DNA from: Haematococcus lacustris
Lineage: Eukaryota; Chlorophyta; Chlorophyceae; Chlamydomonadales; Haematococcaceae
Length of the DNA: 64,000 nt
Direction: 5' to 3'
NCBI GenBank assembly: GCA_030144725.1
Contig: JASKMD010000016.1
Location: forward strand, 2,845,567-2,909,566
Of the stretch, positions 47,344-58,003 are shown piece after piece. A program made the translations under genes and the position numbers. Numbering within the stretch: the stretch's first letter is position 1; each line of letters starts with the position of its first letter. Below the pieces are notes generated by a model, which was not told the DNA's origin, searched no databases, and saw nothing but the letters and a program-made list of their open reading frames with translations.

Positions 47344-48636
47344 AGGCCCTAGTGAGGGACAAGGGGGCTGATGAGTAAGCTTATGTCACCATCATCGAGA
47401 CTGTGTACCTGGTGCATGCCTCCTGTTCCACGGTTGACTATCAGCACCTGGTCACGCTGATCGTTCATGGTGGCCAGCAACGCGATGGGAGGCCTTGGGT
47501 GCTGGAGGCGAAGGGAACTGTGGAAGGCCTTAACATGCATGCAGGTCGTAACCGACACAACTATTCTACATAGCTTGCACAGAACGGCACAAGAACATCG
47601 GCATTGGGCTGTGTCATAGCGTAAGAGCAGGTTGCCACTGTTCGTCGTGCAGCTTTCTGCAAAAGACCGTTGCCGCCAAGTCTCAACGCAGCTTATTCGT
47701 ATCTAGCCTTCAAGCGGCTCAGCTCATCGACCCAGTGAGGCCTGCAAGAGGAATAGCCCACCACCATCCCCCGGACATTCTGTGCGCCCCGGCTGTGAGC
47801 CTACCAGCTGCAGGTGCGGAAATGCTGCTTGGCAATGGCATCACAGCAGCAACGAGCTGCAGTGGCCACAGCCACGATGAAGCTGCCGGTGGCTCTCTTC
47901 CCGCGCTCGTGACCCATCTCCCACGATGTCCCATCTGATTACCAATGCCTGCACCCGATGCTGTCTGCCATCCTGCAACCAAGGCCGATTCCAAGGTAGT
48001 GGAAGGAGCAGCAACGCGGAGTTCGAACTCACAGCTCAACTCCCCGCGAGGTGAGCTGGTCAACTGGGTCCGGACGGCGGTGCGTGTTGTTTGGGGACCC
48101 AGCTTGCAGCACACCGCGTACATGGCGGGCTGCGGCGTTCACATGTTTGCCGACATGTCACTGCCACCTGACTGTTGCACCCTTGTTTGTGCACTTCCAC
48201 AGGTTGCTGTGCTTGTGCGCATTGATTTGATGACGATGACGATGCTGATGATGAACACGAGCATGAGCAGTGCCTGGCAAGTGACTGCTTTGGTGTCTGT
48301 CAGGGGGGTGTGGGGCATTGTGGCTCGTGTACTTGCGTGTCACGCCTCATGGCTGCGTTGTGATTAGCTGCCTGACATGCGCGTCTTGCTTGCACACGGT
48401 AAGTCGCGGCCACTTGCGCTGCAGGCATGGGCTTGCCACACAGCCTACCTCCCTTGCCAACCAACATATCTGATGCCCACCGCCTGCTGCCCTGTAGGCC
48501 ACACCCCCGCCACCCTCCCTCCACTCTCTCCGCGGCGCTCCATGCACCTTTGTGGGCGACATGTGTTGCACCACGGTTGCTGCGCACCCGCCCAGCCCCT
48601 CGGCCGCCTGCCTGCCAACCCCTTGCTTTGCACTCC
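47344..48636. repeat. Repeated block with divergent gene fragments, copy 6, interrupted
   Basis: Tandem duplicate of 41289-42581 at an offset of 6,055 bp, again ending TTTGCACTCC at the composite transposon boundary. Confidence 0.75.
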
Positions 48637-50746
48637 GGAGATGTCTCCAGTACTCTTGGGGTCTACAGTACTGTAGACATCTACAGTACTGTAGAGGTCT
48701 ACAGTACTCTTGGGGTCTACAGTACTGTAGAGGTCTACAGTACTCTTGGGGTCTACAGTACTGTAGATGTCTACAGTACTCATGGGGCCTACAGTACTGT
48801 AGAAGTCTACAGTACTCTTGGGGTCTACAGTACTGTAGAGGTCTACAGTACTCTTGGGGTCTACAGTACTGTAGAGGTCTACAGTACTCATGAGGTCTAC
48901 AGTACTGTAGAGGTCTACAGTACTCTTGGGGTCTAGAGTACTGTAGAGGTCTACAGTACTCTTGGGGTCTAGAGTATTGTAGAGGTCTACAGTACTTTAG
49001 AGGTCTACAGTACTTTAGAGGTCTAGAGTACTGTAGAGGTCAACAGTACTCCTGGGGTCTACAGTACTGAAGACATCTACAGTACTGTAGAGGTCTACAG
49101 TACTCATGGGGTCTACAGTACTGTAGATGTCTACAGTACTCATGGGGCCTACAGTGCTGTAGAGGTCTACAGTACTCTTGGGGTCTACAGTACTGTAGAG
49201 GTCTACAGTACTCTTGGGGTCTACAGTACTGTAGAGGTCTACAGTACTCTTGGGGTCTACAGTACTGTAGAGGTCTACAGTACTCTTGGGGTCTACAGTA
49301 CTGTAGACATTTACAGTACTGTAGAGGTCTACAGTACTCTTGGGGTCTAGAGTACTGTAGAGGTCTACAGTACTCTTGGGGTCTACAGGACTGTAGAGGT
49401 CTACAGTACTCTTGGGGTCTACAGTACTGTAGAGGTCTACAGTACTCCTGGGGTCTTCAGTACTGTAGAGGTCTACAGTACTCCTGAGGTCTACAGTACT
49501 GTAGAGGTCTACAGTACTCATGGGGTCTACAGTACTGTAGACATCTACAGTACTCTTGGGGTCTACAGGACTTTAGAGGTCTACAGTACTCTTGGGGTCT
49601 ACAGTACTGTAGAGGTCTACAGTACTCATGGGGTCTACAGTACTGTAGAGGTCTACAGTACTCATGGGGTCTACAGTACTGTAGACATCTACAGTACTTT
49701 AGAGGTCTACAGTACTCTTGGGGTCTAGAGTACTGTAGAGGTCTACAGTACTCCTGGGGTCTACAGTACTGTAGAGGTCTACAGTACTCATGGGGTCTAC
49801 AGTACTGTAGAGGTCTACAGTACTCTTGGGGTCTACAGTACTGTAGACATCTACAGTACTGTAGAGGTCTACAGTACTCCTGAGGTCTACAGTACTCCTG
49901 AGGTCTACAGTACTGTAGAGGTCTACAGTACTCTTGGGGTCTACAGTACTGTAGAGGTCTACAGTACTCTTGGGGTCTAGAGTACTGTAGAGGTCTACAG
50001 TACTCTTGGGGTCTACAGGACTGTAGAGGTCTACAGTACTCTTGGGGTCTACAGTACTGTAGAGGTCTACAGTACTCCTGGGGTCTTCAATACTGTAGAG
50101 GTCTACAGTACTCCTGAGGTCTACAGTACTGTAGAGGTCTACAGTACTCATGGGGTCTACAGTACTGTAGACATCTACAGTACTGTAGAGGTCTACAGTA
50201 CTCCTGAGGTCTACAGTACTCCTGAGGTCTACAGTACTGTAGAGGTCTACAGTACTCTTGGGGTCTACAGTACTGTAGAGGTCTACAGTACTCTTGGGGT
50301 CTAGAGTACTGTAGAGGTCTACAGTACTCTTGGGGTCTACAGGACTGTAGAGGTCTACAGTACTCTTGGGGTCTACAGTACTGTAGAGGTCTACAGTACT
50401 CTTGGGGTCTACAGTACTGTAGATGTCTACAGTACTCTTGGGGTCTACAGTACTGTAGACCTCTACAGTACTGTAGAGGTCTACATTACTCTTGTGGTCT
50501 ACAGTACTGTAGAGGTCTACAGTCCTCATGGGGCCGACAGTACTGTAGAGGTCTACAGTACTCTTGGGGTCTAGAGTACTGTAGAGGTCTACAGTACTCG
50601 TTGGGTCTACAGTACTGTAGAGGTCTACAGTACTCTCGGGGTCTACAGTACTGTAGAGGTCTACAGTACTCTTGGGGTCTACAGTACTGTAGAGGTCTAC
50701 AGTACTCATGGGGCCTACTGTACTTCAGGGGTCTACAGTACTGTAT
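48637..50746. repeat. CTACAGTACTGTAG satellite, array 2
   Basis: Duplicate of 42582-44979, shorter by about 288 bp through loss and rearrangement of unit blocks. The first units are almost base-for-base the same, then block order diverges. Confidence 0.93.
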
Positions 50747-50783
50747 GAGTAGTAGGGGACTGATGTGAGTCATCTTGCTGCAG

Positions 50784-51337
50784 GGGGTGGATCATGGATG
50801 ACTTCATGCATTTCGTCCGGTATGGCTGGCAGTACGTGTTTCGAGACATCGTGACAGTGGAGAACGGGCACCTGCCCATTTGGAAGGCGTTAGTGAAGGC
50901 TGTGCTGCACTACCTGACATCAGGTAAGCAAGATTGCCACAACAGCTGCACCATGAGTGTACACCTTGAAGTACTGCATGGCCCTGTCATCATGCCCTTC
51001 AGAGGGAGATCCGCAGCGGAGCTCAGACATGACACCTGAGGCTGAGGCACTGTATGAGGCCCGGCTGAAAGCGGGTATGGACGAGGGCGCCGACGCCATT
51101 CACACCTATGCCTATCTGCTGGCTGAGAAGGACTGGCTGGGAGGGGACGTGCCGATCTACTTGTTCTCCAGCAACCTCCATATGTTGTGCTGCCGGTACG
51201 AGTCACCATGCTCCACCAACCATTGGCCATTGCATACAACAGGTCACAAATACGCTGATACATTCGGTATGGTGCGCATGTGCACCGCATGCAGGTTGCC
51301 TGATCAAGAGCGTGAGCGCGGTCGTGCTTGCTGGGTG
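50784..51337 (+). CDS. Transposase-like gene, 5' exons, interrupted by the foldback element
   Basis: Exon i (50784-50923) follows a CTTGCTGCAG acceptor and encodes WIMDDFMHFVRYGWQYVFRD with IWKALVKAVLHYLTS. A 79-bp GTAAGC-CTTCAG intron (50924-51002) joins in frame to exon ii, EGDPQRSSDMTPEAEALYEA through VPIYLFSSNLHMLCCR to ERGRACWV at 51337. FSSNLHMLCCR followed after the insertion by TEFFVERAMQRAKHF resembles the region that follows the catalytic domain in plant and algal CACTA-type (TNP2) transposases. That match is from memory of the family and is tentative. The upstream catalytic part is not visible, perhaps because satellite fills the intron. Confidence 0.55.
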
Positions 51338-51494
51338 CACTCCTACAAATTAGTCCCTGCGTTGTTCCCTGCGCTTTTGTCAACCTTGTCCAAATGGGCT
51401 GAAACTTGGCCAGATGGTAGCTTGTGATGTAAGGAATCCATCCCAAAAGAAATCAGGTCAAAAAAGTCAAAGACAGAGGCTGGGCGGCCCGAGG

Positions 51495-52245
51495 CGTTCA
51501 CGCAGGGACGGATGCAGGGATGGAGGGGGGGGCGCAGGGACGAATGCAGGGATGGAAGGGGGGACGCAGGGACGAACGCAGGGATGGATTGGAGACGCAG
51601 GGATGAATGCAGGGATGGAGGTGGAGCGCAGGGATGGACGCAGGGATGGAGGGGGGGGGTGCAGGGACGAGTGCAGGGATGAATTGGGGACGCAGGGACG
51701 AGTGCAGGGATCAGTGCAGGGACGAGTGCAGGGATAACGGGCGCAGGGACGAGTGAAGGGACGAGCGCAGGGACGGATGCAGGGACGGACGCAGGGACGA
51801 GTGCAGGGATGACTGGCGCAGGGACGGGCGCAGGGACGAGCGCAGGGACGAGTGCAGGGATAACGGGCGCAGGGACGAGTGCAGGGACGAGCGCAGGGAC
51901 GGATGCAGGGACGGACGCAGGGACGAGTGCAGGGATGACTGGCGCAGGGACGGGCGCAGGGATCAGTGCAGGGATGAGTGCAGGGATTGCGGGCGCAGGG
52001 ACGAGTGCAGGGACGAGCGCAGGGACGGATGCAGGGACGGACGCAGGGACGGATGCAGGGATGACTGGCGCAGGGACGGGCGCAGGGACGAGCGCAGGGA
52101 CGAGTGCAGGGATAACGGGCGCAGGGACGAGTGCAGGGACGAGCGCAAGGACGAATGCAGGGACGGACGCAGGGACGAATGCAGGGACGAAGGGCGAGTG
52201 CAGGGACGGATGCAGGGACGAGTGCAGGGACCGACGCAGGGATTG
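51495..52245. repeat. GCAGGGACGAGT minisatellite, left arm
   Basis: 12-bp units (GCAGGGACGAGT, GCAGGGATGACT, GCAGGGACGGAC) with higher-order groups. All frames are free of stops over long stretches, giving low-complexity open frames (AGTSAGTS, RDECRDER, and RPCTRPCA on the minus strand) that I do not consider genes. Copies: 45735-46480 and, inverted, 53725-54475. Confidence 0.93.
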
Positions 52246-52853
52246 TAGGAACGTGCATGATGCTTATAGCAGTGCCTAACACGAGCATAAATAACCTTCT
52301 CTATGTTTGCTACATCCAACTGCGATCATTTAGGCTGGAGTCTGGCTGCTGCATGTCAGCTGGCTCCTGCATGTAAGCTGGCTGCCACCAAGCTGCTACG
52401 GCCTCGTGGCTGCTGATCCTGGCTTGCACCACTGCTCCATTGCCACACCACTGCCAAGAGGCTGCTGCACGCCTGCACAACAACAACATGCACACAAGGG
52501 GACATGTGCACAAGAGCACACACCTTACTGATGAAGGACGCACCCACGACGTTCATCTGCAATCAGGCAGGCAACACAGATGTGGTGGAACGTGACGCTA
52601 TATAGATGAAGCGCGACTGGTGCTGCGTGACTGCTACCACGAAAACGGCGGCTGCACCGCACTGCGACATCGCACCTGGCATAGTGTACGAGTGCAGTCC
52701 GGATCCTGCAAGCCTGCGAGCGTGCAAGCCGGCAAACCTGCAAGCCACGAGGCGGCAAGACACATCGCACATCGCTCAATTGCCAGCCGAAGCCACTTAC
52801 CACCACTAGCGTGCAACGGGCCCTCCTCTGTGGCAGCCACCAGCCAGGCCTTG

Positions 52854-53119
52854 CCAGTTTCTCGTCGCCTGATCCCGCTTGAGGAAGCAATATGTGTGCT
52901 GCCTTGTATCCTAAGGGATGAACGGTGCCGCCGTTAGAACTGCTCTACAACACGCAAACTTCGTCACTCGCAAGCTTCGCGATTCACTAACTTTGAAAGT
53001 TCACTAACCAAGATAGCGCTTATCCAGACTATGCTAGGCCTTGTCGGGAACGTACTGCGATGTATTGGCAAAGGCTTGCGTCAAGATTGGCCTTAGTAGG
53101 AGGAATGAAGGTGCACCGA
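52854..53119. other. Spacer of the foldback element
   Basis: 266 bp of unique sequence between the inverted arms. Includes TTCACTAACTTTGAAAGTTC and no sustained reading frame. Nothing further can be supported. Confidence 0.6.
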
Positions 53120-53724
53120 CAAGGCCTGGCTGGTGGCTGCCACAGAGGGGGGCCCGTTGCACGCTAGTGGTGGTAAGTGGCTTCGGCTGGCAATTGAGCG
53201 ATGTGCGATGTGTCTTGCCGCCTCGTGGCTTGCAGGTTTGCCGGCTTGCACGCTCGCAGGCTTGCAGGATCCGGACTGCACTCGTACACTATGCCAGGTG
53301 CGATGTCGCAGTGCGGTGCAGCCGCCGTTTTCGTGGTAGCAGTCACGCAGCACCAGTCGCGCTTCATCTATATAGCGTCACGTTCCACCACATCTGTGTT
53401 GCCTGCCTGATTGCAGATGAACGTCGTGGGTGCGTCCTTCATCAGTAAGGTGTGTGCTCTTGTGCACATGTCCCCTTGTGTGCATGTTGTTGTTGTGCAG
53501 GCGTGCAGCAGCCTCTTGGCAGTGGTGTGGCAATGGAGCAGTGGTGCAAGCCAGGATCAGCAGCCACGAGGCCGTAGCAGCTTGGTGGCAGCCAGCTTAC
53601 ATGCAGGAGCCAGCTGACATGCAGCAGCCAGACTCCAGCCTAAATGATCGCAGTTGGATGTAGCAAACATAGAGAAGGTTATTTATGCTCGTGTTAGGCA
53701 CTGCTGTAAGCATCATGCACGTTC

Positions 53725-54475
53725 CTACAATCCCTGCGTCGGTCCCTGCACTCGTCCCTGCATCCGTCCCTGCACTCGCCCTTCGTCCCTGCATTCGTCC
53801 CTGCGTCCGTCCCTGCATTCGTCCCTGCGCTCGTCCCTGCACTCGTCCCTGCGCCCGTTATCCCTGCACTCGTCCCTGCGCTCGTCCCTGCGCCCGTCCC
53901 TGCGCCAGTCATCCCTGCATCCGTCCCTGCGTCCGTCCCTGCATCCGTCCCTGCGCTCGTCCCTGCACTCGTCCCTGCGCCCGCAATCCTTGCACTCATC
54001 CCTGCACTGATCCCTGCGCCCGTCCCTGCGCCAGTCATCCCTGCACTCGTCCCTGCGTCCGTCCCTGCATCCGTCCCTGCGCTCGTCCCTGCACTCGTCC
54101 CTGCGCCCGTTATCCCTGCACTCGTCCCTGCGCTCGTCCCTGCGCCCGTCCCTGCGCCAGTCATCCCTGCACTCGTCCCTGCGTCCGTCCCTGCATCCGT
54201 CCCTGCGCTCGTCCCTGCACTCGTCCCTGCGCCCGTTATCCCTGCACTCGTCCCTGCACTGATCCCTGCACTCGTCCCTGCGTCCCCAATTCATCCCTGC
54301 ACTCGTCCCTGCACCCCCCCCTCCATCCCTGCGTCCATCCCTGCGCTCCACCTCCATCCCTGCATTCATCCCTGCGTCTCCAATCCATCCCTGCGTTCGT
54401 CCCTGCGTCCCCCCTTCCATCCCTGCATTCGTCCCTGCGCCCCCCCCTCCATCCCTGCATCCGTCCCTGCGTGAA
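53725..54475. repeat. GCAGGGACGAGT minisatellite, right arm (inverted)
   Basis: Reverse complement of the left-arm minisatellite, appearing as GTCCCTGCACTC units. Near-identical in order to the copy at 45735-46480. Confidence 0.93.
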
Positions 54476-54636
54476 CGCCTCGGGCCGCCCAGCCTCTGTC
54501 TTTGACTTTTTTGACCTGATTTCTTTTGGGATGGATTCCTTACATCACAAGCTACCATCTGGCCAAGTTTCAGCCCATTTGGACAAGGTTGACAAAAGCG
54601 AAGGGAACAACGCAGGGACTAATTTGTAGGAGTGTG

Positions 54637-55872
54637 ACGGAGTTCTTCGTGGAGCGCGCCATGCAGCGTGCCAAGCACTTCAGTGGCTCCCATGCTGCTG
54701 GGCTGCAGGTGACCTTGGCCATGTGTTTGCGGGAGCGCTTGAGCCGACAGATGCAGCAGTGGTTCAACACACACAGGCATAAGCATGGGAGGGATGCATG
54801 GGCTGAAGAGCAGGATGAGGAGGGAATGGATGAGGAGGGTGAGAAGGATGAGGAGGACAGCAAGGCAGCTGGCCAGCAGGGGCGAAAGAAGAGCAAGGGT
54901 GTCAGGGATGCTAAGCCGGTGCCTGCGGAGGAGGTGTGCCAACTCTTGGGGTGTGGTTACAGTGAGTGCCCAAATGGTGGGGAAGGCGAGGAGTGGGTGC
55001 GCCAGGCATGCATCAAGTTCAGGGAGGAGTTCTTGGCTGAGAGCATAGAGTGGAGCGATGCAGACTTCAATGCAGTGTTTCCAGATCCTGTCAGTGGTGC
55101 CAGCCCAGCAGTGCCCCAGCGTGTCAAGTACTTCAAGCGTGCAGAGTGCAACGGGCAGGTCATGCACAGTGTGGACTACACCAAGGTCCATGTGCGTAAC
55201 AGCAACTGGGTCATGAACCAGTACCAACAGATCATACCAGGGCAGTACACAGGGGAGCATGAGATGGTTGCTGTGTGGGGGGTGGTACCATATGCATCAC
55301 ATATCCAGTTCTGGGTGCGGGTGGAGCACCCACATAAGCAGGGTGTTGTCCCGCGCCTAGCCATTGCACGCCTGTACCGCACCACCCCTGTTCCACAGCT
55401 AGACACGTTAGCGGTAGCACGTGGCACGCCCCTTGCTGAGGGCGACACAGCAACAGCAGAGAAGCGAGTGCCAGCAAAAAGGAAGCAGCCTTCACGGCCT
55501 ACACAGCGCAGCAAGAAGCAGAAAGCAGATCAGCAGCCGGCTACAGTTCCTTCAGCTGCACCCCCAGGCACACAAGGTGATGGCCATGGATCAGACAGCC
55601 AGGGGGACGAGGCCCCAACAAAAGTCAGGCGTTCAGGGCGCAAGCCAAGCCAGAGGCAGCTTTACCAGGCTCCCCTTCCCACACCGGTGCGCCAGCAACG
55701 CTCACTTGTTGGCCGGCACCCAACTACTCTTTACTCAGCAGCTGGCCCTCACGACTGGTTTGCGGTAGATGGGGCTAAGCTCACACACCTGTTGGTGCCC
55801 TTCTTCCCGCACAAGGAGGGTGGGGGAGACATGTACTTTGTTCCATTCAGCAACAAATCCATGGACAAGTAG
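54637..55872 (+). CDS. Transposase-like gene, 3' exon
   Basis: Continues from 51337: TEFFVERAMQRAKHFSGSHA, an acidic Glu/Asp-rich linker (EEGMDEEGEKDEED), then VKYFKRAECNGQVMHSVDYT, VRNSNWVMNQYQ, GEHEMVAVWGVVPYASHIQF and LAIARLY, a compact C-terminal beta-rich domain like those after the catalytic domain in TNP2-type transposases. The tail is Lys/Arg/Ser-rich (KRKQPSRPTQRSKKQK) and could be a nuclear localisation signal. The stop is at 55872. A longer frame from 54526 exists only because the foldback arm happens to be open. Classification is tentative. Confidence 0.6.
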   Translation, partial: TEFFVERAMQRAKHFSGSHAAGLQVTLAMCLRERLSRQMQQWFNTHRHKHGRDAWAEEQDEEGMDEEGEKDEEDSKAAGQQGRKKSKGVRDAKPVPAEEVCQLLGCGYSECPNGGEGEEWVRQACIKFREEFLAESIEWSDADFNAVFPDPVSGASPAVPQRVKYFKRAECNGQVMHSVDYTKVHVRNSNWVMNQYQQIIPGQYTGEHEMVAVWGVVPYASHIQFWVRVEHPHKQGVVPRLAIARLYRTTPVPQLDTLAVARGTPLAEGDTATAEKRVPAKRKQPSRPTQRSKKQKADQQPATVPSAAPPGTQGDGHGSDSQGDEAPTKVRRSGRKPSQRQLYQAPLPTPVRQQRSLVGRHPTTLYSAAGPHDWFAVDGAKLTHLLVPFFPHKEGGGDMYFVPFSNKSMDK

Positions 55873-56152
55873 GCAACAGGGGCATGCATGAGTCACAGAT
55901 ATGATGAATGACCTTGCAATGTCTGTCAATCATGGTGTAAGTATGAATGGCTCTTACAAGCTCCTTTGTCTATTACTTTGCGCGCCAGCACACGACATGA
56001 TTCATTCAAACATCTCATGACCACATCTCATGACCACAACTGTCAGCCGCCGAATCCCATGTGCTTGTACTAGTCGCCAAGACAAGCAGAGTCACCATGA
56101 AAAGCAAAGGAACGATTAAAATATATGACCTCTAAAAACAGCTTAAGAATTA
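55873..56152. other. 3' flank of the transposase-like gene
   Basis: Noncoding and AT-richer than its surroundings. TGTAA at about 55936 matches the polyadenylation signal commonly used by chlorophyte algae, about 65 bp after the stop. A direct repeat CATCTCATGACCACA occurs twice near 56013-56040. Confidence 0.4.
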
Positions 56153-56280
56153 CCTACAGTACTGTAGACCTCTACAGTACTGTAGACCTCTACAGTACTG
56201 TAGACCCCTACAGTACTGTAGACCTCTACAGTACTGTAGGTATTTACAGTACTGTAGACATCTACAGTACTGTAGGTACC
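56153..56280. repeat. Short CTACAGTACTGTAG array near the transposon right end
   Basis: Seven CTACAGTACTGTAG palindromes separated by ACCT, ACCC, GTATT or ACAT. The same motif as the large satellite near the other end, in reduced form, suggests both ends carried it as subterminal repeats. Confidence 0.9.
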
Positions 56281-56417
56281 TCCACTCCAACTGCTCAAAC
56301 ACTCAGAAATTCAACACGCGCCAAGTGGCGTTGGAGTCGCAAGGACAATCCGAGGCGAACCCCATCAAAAAACTACCCCCCTAGGATGACGAATATCCGC
56401 ACTAATTTGCCTGTGTG
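56281..56417. other. Right terminal region of the composite transposon
   Basis: No coding potential. The end, read on the minus strand, CACACAGGCAAATTAGTGCG, resembles the foldback-element terminus. It is followed by CCCCAACGTGAG of the array unit. Confidence 0.45.
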
Positions 56418-57556
56418 CCCCAACGTGAGTGGTTGCGCTCCGCGCTGTTGCCACAAACACAACCACTCTTGCCTGAAGATGACTTTGTGTGCAATGGGGT
56501 TTTACCAATGCTGCCCACCATCGATGTGGCGGCAGTGATGGCGATGGTTGTTGTGACACTGGCGATGGCTATGGTGATGGTGGTGGTGGCTGCGGTGATG
56601 GAGATTATGGTGGTAGCTGTTGCGATGGTGGTGTTTGAAGTATTCGTGATTGCGGTCCTATGGAGGCCCTGTGGTGAGTGAAGGAGTTGGTTGGGCATCT
56701 TGTCACACATGGCATTAGGCTCTCACACTTCCCTGGCTGCAAACCCTCACGCTTCCCAGCACCCCCTCACCCCAAAACTGCACACCTCCCTGCCTGCTAA
56801 CTGCCCTCATGCTGTGCACTTGACACCGCTTGCTGGTGGTTGTTGTTGTTGCTGCGGTGGTGGTGGTGATGGTGGTGGTGGTGGTGGTGGTGCTAGTGAG
56901 AGCTGTGACGACGGTGAGTGCAGCGTTGTAGGGCATGATGCGTGCCGCATGTGTCGCTGCTGCTGCTGATGACGACCTGTCACCTCAATTCTTCCCATGG
57001 CCGCAGGACGCCCACCCTCAAGGCCAAGTGTCAAGCTTGCCGCGGTAGCTGCGAACAGCTTGGTGTGGCAGTGCCGCGCCAAGTGCCATCACTCCCTAGC
57101 CAAGACCAGACCACTCGCATTGACTGCGGGTCAGGCTCTGGGTGCGGAGGCGGGGGTGGGCTTGGCGGCCTGCCCCTTTGCGGGGGTGCAGGCGAGGACG
57201 AGGGGCAGGGTGGCAGGCAGCGGCGGGGTGCAGAGGCCACTGACCACAATGAAGTAGATTTACAAGGTTGGGAGGCGGCGGAGGAGGAGGAGGATCCATG
57301 CTCACATGACACCGTCCTTGACAATGTGGGCAAGGAGCGCAAGAAGAGGTGGTGCCCCACGGGGCCCTTGGAGACCACACTGATGTGGCTGGCTGTCGAC
57401 GTCATCCTCGGCTTTGTGGCATGGCTGCTCAAGTTGGCGAAGCGCAAGGAGCGCAGCAATGGCCGGCCGCAACCCAACACCCAAACACTGCGTGGGTTGC
57501 GCTTTGGCTTGTACCTTGGCACACAGGTGGCCAAGGTGATGTTGTGGAGGCTGTGA
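56418..57556 (+). CDS. Cys/Gly-rich protein with a membrane-like segment, 3' exons (copy 3)
   Basis: The displaced right half of the array unit: CCAACGTGAGTGG, then the exons of the gene described at 24940. The final exon (from about 57003) has an intact frame ending VAKVMLWRL at 57556. It is closest to the copy at 35693, sharing AVDVILG. Confidence 0.45.
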
Positions 57557-58003
57557 GCGGGAACACGGCAGCGCACAACTGCAGCGGGGGAGCCATCATC
57601 TGTCCCAGTGATAGCTAGGGGCCTAGGGGTTGGGGGGGAAAAGGGGGGCGAGCAGGAGTTGGCAGGTAGTCACCCGCATGTGCCATCGCAACCATGTCAC
57701 TACGTGGCCGTAGCCCACACACACACAGCACACCACATGGAAACTACAAAATCCATTAGACAGCTCAGCTCAGGATTCACATTGAGCACTGCAGTGACAG
57801 CTATGCACAGCTGTGCAACATCGCCATTGCCTACCACGACCCCGCATTGGGGTGTCACCACACATTTGTTTGCTCACGTCACACTTCACATTGGTCCATC
57901 TCTGTTTCATCTGTTGAATTGCATCGTTGTACTATTGGGACTTGCTTCACTATTGTTATTTATGCATGAAGTAGACTCCTTGGCAGGTGGCGGGACTAAG
58001 CTG
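57557..58003. repeat. Conserved 330-bp block, copy 6, right boundary exposed
   Basis: Ends GGCGGGACTAAGCT and passes into single-copy sequence (GCCCAGCCCCTGC) instead of the MITE-like element. This defines the right edge of the block. Confidence 0.75.

Larger units (their letters stand above)
51338..54634. mobile_element. Foldback-type palindromic element
   Basis: Two inverted arms of about 1,515 bp (51338-52853 and 53120-54634) surround a 266-bp spacer. The termini are CACTCCTACAAATTAGTCCC and its inverse, ending TTTGTAGGAGTG. TG flanks both sides (51336-51337 and 54635-54636), a 2-bp target-site duplication. Each arm contains a 12-bp GCAGGGACGAGT minisatellite, the architecture of foldback elements whose long inverted repeats are made of short tandem repeats. 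The transposase-like frame is open on both sides and is in register if the element and one TG are disregarded. The spacer has no gene, so the element is non-autonomous. Confidence 0.82.
48637..56417. mobile_element. Composite DNA transposon, possibly CACTA/EnSpm-like
   Basis: The array unit reads CACTCC/CCAACGTGAG in undisturbed copies. Here it is split after CACTCC (48636) and resumes CCCCAACGTGAG at 56418, which fits a 2-bp CC target-site duplication. The 7.8-kb insert contains the palindromic satellite, a transposase-like gene, the foldback element and a short second satellite. Its right end, read inward on the minus strand, is CACACAGGCAAATTAGTGCG, similar to the foldback terminus CACTCCTACAAATTAGTCCC. 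The CAC start and short duplication suggest CACTA-type ends. The left terminus is unclear because satellite begins almost at once. Confidence 0.5.

Noticed and set aside
42960..50709. Long minus-strand proteins made of STVDLYSTVDPK repeats
   Set aside because: The 18/36-bp period is divisible by three and lacks stops, so frames stay open on both strands by composition. No start context, splice sites or non-repeat sequence support a gene.
45639..54629. RPCTRPCA, RDECRDER and AGTSAGTS proteins
   Set aside because: They are translations of the 12-bp GCAGGGACGAGT minisatellite in different frames and strands; none has unique coding sequence.
54526..54634. N-terminal extension of the transposase-like 3' exon from ATG 54526
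   Set aside because: These residues are translated from the foldback element's right arm; the natural frame continues from 51337.
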